Shown: piece after piece, positions 57,978 through 64,000 of the stretch | Layout: each line of letters starts with the position of its first letter | Numbering within the stretch: position 1 is the first letter of the stretch | Assembly: GCA_051414845.1 (NCBI GenBank) | Contig: CP183313.1 | Span: 186,001-250,000, forward strand | DNA length: 64,000 nucleotides | DNA from: Simonsiella sp051414845 | GTDB taxonomy: Bacteria; Pseudomonadota; Gammaproteobacteria; Burkholderiales; Neisseriaceae | Direction of reading: 5' to 3' | Position numbers and translations under genes: made by a program | The notes under the pieces: model-generated | Told to the model about the DNA's origin: nothing | What the model saw: only the letters and a program-made list of their open reading frames with translations | The model's database searches: none

Positions 57978-60329
57978 ATGTTTTCCAACCAAACTGCCCA
58001 ACAAATCCTAAACGATACCTTCGGCTATCCCAACTTTCGCGGCAGACAAGCCGAAATTGTGGATACGCTTGTGCGCGGCGATAGTGCGTTGGTGTTGATG
58101 CCGACAGGTGGTGGAAAATCCCTGTGTTATCAAATCCCTGCGCTGATGCGTGAGGGCGTGGCGATTGTCGTGTCGCCACTCATTGCGCTGATGGACGACC
58201 AAGTCGCCAATTTGCGTGCGGCTGGCGTTCACGCGGCAGCAGTGCATAGCGGCACGCCGCCCGAAATCGTGCGCCAACTGGCGGATGACATTTATTCAGG
58301 CAGCCTGAAACTGCTTTATGTCGCGCCTGAACGCCTTGTTTCGGAACGTTTTTTGAAATTTTTAGACAATATTAAGGTTAGCCTATTTGCCATTGATGAA
58401 GCGCATTGCGTCAGCCAATGGGGGCACGATTTTCGCCCTGAATATCAACAACTTGGCTTACTTGCTGACCGCTATTCGCACGTTCCGCGCATTGCGCTTA
58501 CCGCCACAGCCGACGCGGAAACCCGCGCCGATATGAAGCACTATCTTAAATTAGAAAATGCGCCCGAATTTGTATCCAGTTTTGACCGACCAAACATCTA
58601 TTATCAAGTGATTGAGAAAAACAATGGAAAAAAGCAACTACTTGATTTTATTAAACAACAAATGCACGGACAAAGTGGCATTGTGTACTGTTTGAGTCGG
58701 CGCGGTGTGGAAGATGTGGCTGAATTTTTATGCAAAAACGGGCTCAATGCCGTGCCGTATCATGCAGGTATGCCGCTAGAAAAACGCCAACAAAATCAAT
58801 ACCGTTTCACGCATGAAGAGAACATGATTGTGGTGGCAACGGTCGCGTTTGGTATGGGCATTGATAAGCCCGACGTGCGTTTTGTCGCGCATTTGGATAT
58901 GCCGCAAAGCATTGAACATTTCTATCAAGAAAGCGGACGCGCTGGGCGCGATGGTTTGCCTGCTGTGAGCTGGCTGTGTTATGGCATGAACACGCTGGTG
59001 CTGCTGAAAGAACGCATTTCTGAAAGCCAAGCATCTGATTTTCAGAAACAAATTGAGTTGCAGAAACTCAACGCTATGTTTGACGTGTGCGAAACCGCTG
59101 CTTGCCGCCGCCAACTGTTGCTGCGCCATTTCGGCGAAACCAGCGAGCCATGTGGCAACTGCGACAATTGTCTCCACCCACCCACGCGCTTTGACGGTAC
59201 GGAGTTGGTGCAAAAATTGTTAAGCTGCGTGTATCGCGTGGGGCAGCGTTTTGCGGCGGGCTATGTGATTGAAGTTTTGCGTGGCAAATCAACGGATTGG
59301 ATTCGTCAAAATCAACACGACCAATTATCTACTTTTGGCATTGGTGACGGTTTGAGTGACAAAGATTGGCGCAATGTGATTCGTCAATGTATCGGTTTAG
59401 GCTTATTAAACAATGATATGAGCAATTATCAAGCCTTAATTTTAACTGAAGCGGCAAAACCTGTATTGCGTGGCGAAACGCCCATTTTGTTGCGCCCACT
59501 CAAACGCGAAAAAGCGGCAACAAAAGTAGCGAAAACAGATACTTGGCTGAGAACAGAGCGCGAAGAACGCTTGTTCCAAGCCTTGCGACAATGGCGTTTG
59601 GCGAAGGCGAAAGCAGACGATGTGCCAGCTTATGTGATTTTTGGCGACAAGACTTTGCGCGATTTGGTGGAAAAATTGCCGCAGCAGCTATCGGATTTTG
59701 CGAATATTTATGGCATGGGCGAGGCGAAAATTGATAAGTTTGGTGATGAGATTTTGGCGATTATGGCGCAATTTGTTTCAGGCAGCCTGAAAACCCAAGG
59801 GCAACACAGTCATACAAACGCAATGGGTTTGGCAGAAAATCTGTCAGCAAGTGCGCCTGAAAATCCGCGCGACGCGCAATTATTGAGCGAATTGACAGCT
59901 TGGCGTGAAATGGTGGCGCAGCGCGATGGTGTGTCGCTGCATGCGGTTTGTCCTGATGATAGCTTGGCGGATTTGGTGGCATTGACGCCCGAAGAAGCGA
60001 TTGATTTGACGATGATTTATGGTTTAGGCGAAGTGAAATTGGGCAAATATGGCAATGAATTGTTGCAAATTTGCGCGCCGTTTTCAGGCAACCTGAATGA
60101 TTCGGCGAAACGTAAACGATTGTTTTTGCGCGATTTGCAAGAATGGGTGGCGATGAAAGCGGAAGAAGAATCTTTGCAAGAATTTCAAATTTTAAGCAAA
60201 CCGACCATGCGCGCATTGGCGAATCGGCTGCCTGAAAATTTAGCAGATTTACGCGAAATTCATGGTTTTGACGATGAAAAAATTGCGCAATATGGTGAAG
60301 AATTGATTGAAATATGTAATGAAATGTAG
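57978..60329 (+). CDS. recQ: ATP-dependent DNA helicase RecQ with three HRDC domains
   Basis: 783 residues, 3'-5' helicase. Walker A T-G-G-G-K-S (about 42-47), D-E-A-H (about 140), the G-M-G-I-D-K-P-D-V-R-F motif and Q-E-S-G-R-A-G-R-D, then the zinc site (C-E-T-A-A-C-R-R through C-G-N-C-D-N-C) and winged helix. Three HRDC domains follow at about 530-595, 632-697 and 711-780. E. coli RecQ has one; three is known for Neisseria RecQ, where the extra ones aid binding to structured DNA such as the pilin G4 region. Uptake sequences within code S-G-S-L-K. Confidence 0.97.
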   Translation: MFSNQTAQQILNDTFGYPNFRGRQAEIVDTLVRGDSALVLMPTGGGKSLCYQIPALMREGVAIVVSPLIALMDDQVANLRAAGVHAAAVHSGTPPEIVRQLADDIYSGSLKLLYVAPERLVSERFLKFLDNIKVSLFAIDEAHCVSQWGHDFRPEYQQLGLLADRYSHVPRIALTATADAETRADMKHYLKLENAPEFVSSFDRPNIYYQVIEKNNGKKQLLDFIKQQMHGQSGIVYCLSRRGVEDVAEFLCKNGLNAVPYHAGMPLEKRQQNQYRFTHEENMIVVATVAFGMGIDKPDVRFVAHLDMPQSIEHFYQESGRAGRDGLPAVSWLCYGMNTLVLLKERISESQASDFQKQIELQKLNAMFDVCETAACRRQLLLRHFGETSEPCGNCDNCLHPPTRFDGTELVQKLLSCVYRVGQRFAAGYVIEVLRGKSTDWIRQNQHDQLSTFGIGDGLSDKDWRNVIRQCIGLGLLNNDMSNYQALILTEAAKPVLRGETPILLRPLKREKAATKVAKTDTWLRTEREERLFQALRQWRLAKAKADDVPAYVIFGDKTLRDLVEKLPQQLSDFANIYGMGEAKIDKFGDEILAIMAQFVSGSLKTQGQHSHTNAMGLAENLSASAPENPRDAQLLSELTAWREMVAQRDGVSLHAVCPDDSLADLVALTPEEAIDLTMIYGLGEVKLGKYGNELLQICAPFSGNLNDSAKRKRLFLRDLQEWVAMKAEEESLQEFQILSKPTMRALANRLPENLADLREIHGFDDEKIAQYGEELIEICNEM

Positions 60330-60526
60330 TTTGTCTAAATAAATATGGTTGAATAGTAATATTTGACCATATTTATTTGCTTTTTACGGAAAATTTTTAG
60401 ATATCGGAAATTTTAATTGCCACCATTTTACTGTTGTATTAACTTGCTAATTTTAAATTGATGTGATGAAATGATATTAATCGGTAAAACAGGTTAAGTT
60501 TTTTTAATTTTTAAAAGGGTTAAAAC

Positions 60527-61903
60527 ATGGATGCACTCAAGAGCTTTTTTGACACGCTTGGTGGCTGGGTTTGGGGATCCGTTATGCTGTGTTTGCTGGT
60601 AGGCACGGGCGTTTTATTGACGGTTTTGCTGCGCGGTTTGCAATTTTCTATGCTGTTTTACGCCTTAAAACAAGCATTTAGACCACATCCGAAAAAGGAC
60701 GACGGCAGCGACCATGAAGGCGATGTGTCGCATTTTGGCGCGCTGATGACGGCTTTGTCGGCAACGATTGGTACAGGTAACATCGCGGGGGTGGCAACAG
60801 CGGTGGTGTCAGGCGGACCTGGCGCGGTGTTTTGGATGTGGATTACCGCCATTTTCGGCATGGCAACCAAATATGGCGAAGGCGTGTTGGCGGTGAAATA
60901 TCGCGTGCAAAACAGCAAAGGCGAGATGTCGGGCGGCCCGATGTATTACATTGAACGCGGCTTGGGCGCGAAGTGGAAATGGCTGGCGTTTTTGTTCGCC
61001 TTTTTTGGCACGGTGGCGTCGTTTGGTATTGGTAGCTCGGTGCAATCCAATTCGGTGGCGCAATCGATTCACAGCAGTTTTGGGCTGGACCCGTGGATTA
61101 CAGGCGTGGTTTTGACTGTGTTTACCGCGATTGTGTTGCTCGGTGGCATTCAAAGCATTGCTAAAGTGAGTTCGGTGATTGTGCCGTTTATGGCGTTGTT
61201 TTATGTCATCGGCGGCTTGGCGATTATCGCGATGAACACGCAATATTTCATGCCTGCGGTTGAATTGATTTTCCAAGATGCGTTTACAGGACAAGCGGTG
61301 GCAGGCGGCGCGCTCGGCAGCGTGATTCGTTACGGCGTGGCGCGCGGTGTGTTTTCCAACGAGGCGGGCATGGGTTCTGCGCCCATCGCAGCGGCGGCTG
61401 CGAAAACCGACCACCCTGTGCGCCAAGCTTTGGTTTCTATGACGGGTACATTTTTGGACACAATTATCGTGTGTTCCATCACAGGTGTGGTGCTGGTCAT
61501 GGGTTTGATGACGACAGGTTCATTTGTCAAACCCGAAACCACAGGCGCGGCGTTGACCACGCAAACATTCAATGCAATGTTGCCCGGCCCCGGTGGTTGG
61601 ATTGTAACAATTGGCTTAATTTTCTTTGCGTATTCAACGATTTTGGGCTGGTGTTACTATGGTGAAAAATGCGCGTCGTACGTCTTTGGCGACACATTCG
61701 TGCCAGCTTATCGCGTAATTTATGTGATTACGGTGATGCTCGGTTGTGTTGTGAGCTTAGATTTGGTGTGGGCAATTGCCGACACATTTAATGGTTTAAT
61801 GGCAATTCCAAATTTAATCGCACTGGTATTGCTCTCGGGCGTGATTGTCAAAGAAACGAAAGACTTTAAAGCGAAACGCAAAAGTGGCGAATTGGCGGAT
61901 TGA
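60527..61903 (+). CDS. alanine/glycine:cation symporter (AGCS family)
   Basis: 458 residues, about ten membrane segments. Family motifs: A-T-I-G-T-G-N-I-A-G-V-A-T-A (about 79-92), G-G-P-M-Y-Y-I-E-R-G-L-G (about 136-147) and F-S-N-E-A-G-M-G-S-A-P-I-A-A-A-A-A (about 276-292). It brings alanine or glycine in with sodium. The start follows AAAAGGGTTAAAAC. The 60330-60526 gap is AT-rich, has no uptake sequence and presumably holds the promoter. Confidence 0.92.
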   Translation: MDALKSFFDTLGGWVWGSVMLCLLVGTGVLLTVLLRGLQFSMLFYALKQAFRPHPKKDDGSDHEGDVSHFGALMTALSATIGTGNIAGVATAVVSGGPGAVFWMWITAIFGMATKYGEGVLAVKYRVQNSKGEMSGGPMYYIERGLGAKWKWLAFLFAFFGTVASFGIGSSVQSNSVAQSIHSSFGLDPWITGVVLTVFTAIVLLGGIQSIAKVSSVIVPFMALFYVIGGLAIIAMNTQYFMPAVELIFQDAFTGQAVAGGALGSVIRYGVARGVFSNEAGMGSAPIAAAAAKTDHPVRQALVSMTGTFLDTIIVCSITGVVLVMGLMTTGSFVKPETTGAALTTQTFNAMLPGPGGWIVTIGLIFFAYSTILGWCYYGEKCASYVFGDTFVPAYRVIYVITVMLGCVVSLDLVWAIADTFNGLMAIPNLIALVLLSGVIVKETKDFKAKRKSGELAD

Positions 61904-61923
61904 TTGCCAATTAATTAAATTAA

Positions 61924-61953
61924 AAAAACCGTCTAAAAATTAGGCGGTTTTTC
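61924..61953. terminator. terminator between the symporter and the endonuclease V gene
   Basis: AAAAACCG, loop, CGGTTTTT, with a further TCTAA/TTAGG part-match inside; followed by a DUS. Serves both convergent genes. Confidence 0.8.
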
Positions 61954-61973
61954 GTTTTCAGGCAGCCTGAAAA

Positions 61974-62354
61974 CTATTGATGTGGCGTAAAGCGTGCTTT
62001 GGCGGGCATACGTTCTGCGATGCGTTCTCGGTTGAGTGTCAACGCATTTTCGGTGGGTGTGTAATCACGCCAGAGTTCGGGCATTTGTGGCAAATCGTTT
62101 GTCCAACGGTTTTGCACATTAAAACCGCGTGCGAGGCATTCGGCATGTAAGTCTTCGTATCTTTTTCGTAAAAACAATAATTTATCAAAGAAAAAGCGGA
62201 CATGACCTTCGCCGAGTTTGTAATCGGCTGGTTGTCCTTGCAAACTGAATTTGCCTTTGGCAATGGCATTGGGTATGCGTGTCAATTCGCGATGTTCGGC
62301 GAGTAGATGTTGGTCGCAAAGTTCGCTGGGTGGAACAAGATTGATGCGGGTCAT
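61974..62354 (-). CDS. pyrimidine dimer DNA glycosylase (T4 endonuclease V/DenV family)
   Basis: 126 residues. The start M-T-R-I-N-L-V-P-P-S-E-L-C-D-Q-H-L lines up with T4 endonuclease V residue for residue. Thr2, whose amino group attacks the sugar once Met is removed, Arg3 and catalytic Glu23 (A-E-H-R-E) are all present, as is the G-H-V-R-F-F-F-D-K-L-L-F-L-R-K-R-Y segment. It would cut DNA at UV-made cyclobutane dimers and leave an abasic nick. A TTTCC-rich leader (GGAAACTTC) precedes the ATG. Confidence 0.92.
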   Translation of the reverse strand: MTRINLVPPSELCDQHLLAEHRELTRIPNAIAKGKFSLQGQPADYKLGEGHVRFFFDKLLFLRKRYEDLHAECLARGFNVQNRWTNDLPQMPELWRDYTPTENALTLNRERIAERMPAKARFTPHQ

Positions 62355-62471
62355 GAAGTTTCCTTGTGTAGCTTACAAAAAAGATTTCAAAAACGCGATT
62401 TTAGATTAGAATGCGACATCTAATTGATCGCGGTAAGCGACGTATCATAAACTTTTTAGGAGTAAATGCAA

Positions 62472-62885
62472 ATGAAATCATGGATTTTGGCAACTGTTTT
62501 AACAGGTATGACGGCTTTGGCAAGCGCGCAGGGGATTGAAGGAAAATGGCAAACCATTGATGATGAAACGAAAAAACCTAAGGCGATTGTGAATATGACC
62601 CAATCGGGTGGGGTATACAGTGGCACGATTGTGGCACTTGCTAATGGTGTGCCTGAAAAATGTGATCATTGCGCCTATAAAAATTCTTTGGTAGGTTTGC
62701 GCGTGGTGTCGGGTTTGAAAGCAGATGGTGATGAGTTCACGGGCGGTAAGATTTTTGACCCGAAAAGTGGCAAAACTTATCAATCTAAGGCGAAATTGTC
62801 GGCAGATGGTAAAAGCTTGAATGTGCGTGGATTTGTCGGTATTTCTGCTTTCGGACGCACACAAACTTGGAAACGCGTGGATTAA
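62472..62885 (+). CDS. DUF2147 family exported protein
   Basis: 137 residues from the second ATG (62472), 9 bases after AGGAG; the ATG at 62466 is too close to it. Signal peptide about 1-19 (ends A-S-A). The mature part begins G-I-E-G-K-W-Q-T-I-D-D-E-T-K-K-P and ends F-G-R-T-Q-T-W-K-R-V, which fits DUF2147, a small lipocalin-like periplasmic family of unknown function. Two Cys in E-K-C-D-H-C-A-Y are a C-x-x-C pair, often seen in this family. Confidence 0.88.
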   Translation: MKSWILATVLTGMTALASAQGIEGKWQTIDDETKKPKAIVNMTQSGGVYSGTIVALANGVPEKCDHCAYKNSLVGLRVVSGLKADGDEFTGGKIFDPKSGKTYQSKAKLSADGKSLNVRGFVGISAFGRTQTWKRVD

Positions 62886-62913
62886 CGGCTATTTTGGCTT
62901 TCAATGAGACAGC

Positions 62914-62949
62914 AGCTTGATTTTGGGAAACCAAAATCAAGCTTTTTTG
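62914..62949 (+). terminator. terminator after the DUF2147 gene
   Basis: AGCTTGATTTTGG, loop GAAA, CCAAAATCAAGCTTTTTT: a perfect 13-bp stem with a T6 run. Confidence 0.9.
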
Positions 62950-62980
62950 TGTCCAGAAACTTTTGCAAAACTGACTATAT

Positions 62981-63085
62981 CGTCATTCCCGCGCAGGCGG
63001 GAATTCAACTTGAATTTTGAGTTTCTATTTTTTATCAAGGGTTTCCAAATATCCACAATGGATTCTCGCCTACGCGGGAATGACG
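62981..63085. repeat. dRS3-bounded repeat unit (NIME-like)
   Basis: Bounded by ATTCCCGCGCAGGCGGGAAT (62985-63004) and ATTCTCGCCTACGCGGGAAT (63062-63081). Both fit the Neisseria dRS3 pattern ATTCCC-N8-GGGAAT, the second with one mismatch. CGTC and GACG extend the ends outward. The 62886-63272 gap holds this, a terminator and three uptake sequences, and no gene. Confidence 0.85.
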
Positions 63086-63272
63086 AACAGATTGGTTTTA
63101 GCTTCGCTGAACGACGTTTCAGGCTGTCTGAAAATGTGAGAGAGTGTGGGTTAGGTATTGACCCAACATTTTCTGAATATGCACTACTTTGTTGGGGCAA
63201 GATATGGCATCCATAAAAAATTCAGGCAGCTCTGAAAAGTTTTCAGGCTGCCTGAAGGGTTATTTAAGTCGC

Positions 63273-64000
63273 TTAACGCAAAGTTTCTACTTGTATCATT
63301 TCCGCAGGCACGCTGGTGGCTGGTGTGCCTGGCATATCGCTGCGGCGCAAGCGTTGCTCGGGTTTAGGTTCGAGTCGTGCGGCGGCGGCGATGAGTGCGC
63401 CAGGGTGGGTTTCTACAAATTGTAAACCGTGCAAATCTAGCGATTGCGCTAGTTTGGCAATGCTGCGGCGGTCGCTTGGTGCAACTTCGCTGTGCGTTGA
63501 AACTGCTTGCGCAATAGGCGCGGCGGTGTTTTCAGACTGGCTATCGCTCTGTGCAGGTGCAACAGTTTCTGTACTTGTTTGCTGCGCTGCTTGATTTTGG
63601 TTAGCCAAAAACTCGTTTTCAGACTGCCTGAAAGTGTTTTCGCTTACTACTTCTGCTCTTTCCGCGTCGTTGCTTACTGCGCTTTCGGCAACCATTAGCA
63701 CTTCACTTGCTGATGGGTTTTCAGGCTGCGTTGTGCTTTCAGGCTGCATAGTCACTTGCGTTTCTGTTGCTGAATCTTGGTTGGATAATTCAACTTCGGC
63801 AATGCTTGCGCTTGTTATCGCATCTACGGCTTGTTGCACATTTTCTGCGGCGGTGTGGACGATGTTGCTCTCGTCTTCATCATCGCTTTCAATGGCTTTG
63901 AGCAGAACTTGGCTGCTTGGCACAGCGTTAGCGGCTTGAATTTCAGGCTGCATCACGCTGTTTTCCAATGGATGTTCGCTTTCAACGGCAACAATAACAG
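63273..64000 (-). CDS. rne: probable ribonuclease E, C-terminal part
   Basis: About 242 residues of a frame open to the right edge; the start is outside the window. The visible part is low-complexity, rich in Ala, Gln, Ser, Glu, Thr and Val. Near the end lies a conserved-looking block (A-K-L-A-Q-S-L-D-L-H-G-L-Q-F-V-E-T) and the chain ends M-I-Q-V-E-T-L-R. G-L-x-x-V-E-T and a final Q-V-E-T are typical of the scaffold tail of beta-proteobacterial RNase E. The catalytic half is not seen, so another acidic scaffold protein is possible. Confidence 0.6.
   Translation of the reverse strand, partial: VIVAVESEHPLENSVMQPEIQAANAVPSSQVLLKAIESDDEDESNIVHTAAENVQQAVDAITSASIAEVELSNQDSATETQVTMQPESTTQPENPSASEVLMVAESAVSNDAERAEVVSENTFRQSENEFLANQNQAAQQTSTETVAPAQSDSQSENTAAPIAQAVSTHSEVAPSDRRSIAKLAQSLDLHGLQFVETHPGALIAAAARLEPKPEQRLRRSDMPGTPATSVPAEMIQVETLR

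Overview
The window is a piece of a Neisseriaceae chromosome. The strongest evidence is a very dense scatter of the 17-mer TTTCAGGCAGCCTGAAA and its one-base variants, which is a DNA uptake sequence. When only one half of this near-palindrome is kept, the kept 12-mer is nearly always AGGCTGCCTGAA. That is the dialect described for Simonsiella and relatives (AG-simDUS), so a Simonsiella/Alysiella/Kingella-type oral Neisseriaceae is my best guess; species is not resolved. Gene content fits: EF-P with Arg32, RecQ with three HRDC domains, Mqo, MDA-type filamentous prophage, IS1016 and dRS3-like repeats.

Layout. 1-1.5 kb: an AT-rich group with the end of a CheY-like receiver protein, a CheX-like phosphatase and a lipoprotein solute-binding protein. 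1.6-2.8 kb: a yqjD-yqjE-yqjK-like inner-membrane operon. 3-12 kb: housekeeping genes (efp, a ClC channel, pepA, aroQ, an antiporter, slyX, a Spy/CpxP-like protein, obg). 11.6-13 kb: queF and a yhhQ-type queuosine precursor transporter, each behind its own preQ1-I riboswitch. 13.3-21.6 kb: folB, plsY (with an unusual acidic tail), folC, ilvE, a SPOR protein, cvpA, purF, accD. 21.8-30 kb: an MFS transporter, trhP/yegQ, an unknown membrane protein behind a C10 tract, a YbjQ-YbjQ-M48 operon, grpE, recJ. 30-32.7 kb: a decayed restriction-type helicase/nuclease gene that is frameshifted and cut off by a frameshifted IS1016-like element. 32.7-47.4 kb: lipA, an SDR, a pyridoxal kinase, a frameshifted exported protein, lipB, ybeD, rbgA, a CAP-domain protein, scpB, tRNA-Ser(UGA), clpB, mqo, argH.

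47.4-57.0 kb is an MDA-like filamentous prophage, almost all on the minus strand. In transcription order it has five small early genes, rep, an ssDNA-binding-like protein, tiny coat-like membrane proteins, the major coat, a TspB-type adsorption protein, a DUF2523 protein and Zot, followed by an IS110-family recombinase. It carries four strong inverted-repeat structures that no gene explains (a 224-nt one, perfect 25-bp and 15-bp hairpins, and a perfect 18-bp pair just before rep), and a 10-bp direct repeat at its outer limits may mark the integration site.

57-64 kb: an unknown membrane protein, recQ, an AGCS symporter, a T4 endonuclease V homologue, a DUF2147 protein, a dRS3-type repeat unit and the C-terminal part of a probable RNase E.

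Several families of short palindromic repeats occupy the gaps between genes. One pair lies in opposite orientations on either side of mqo.
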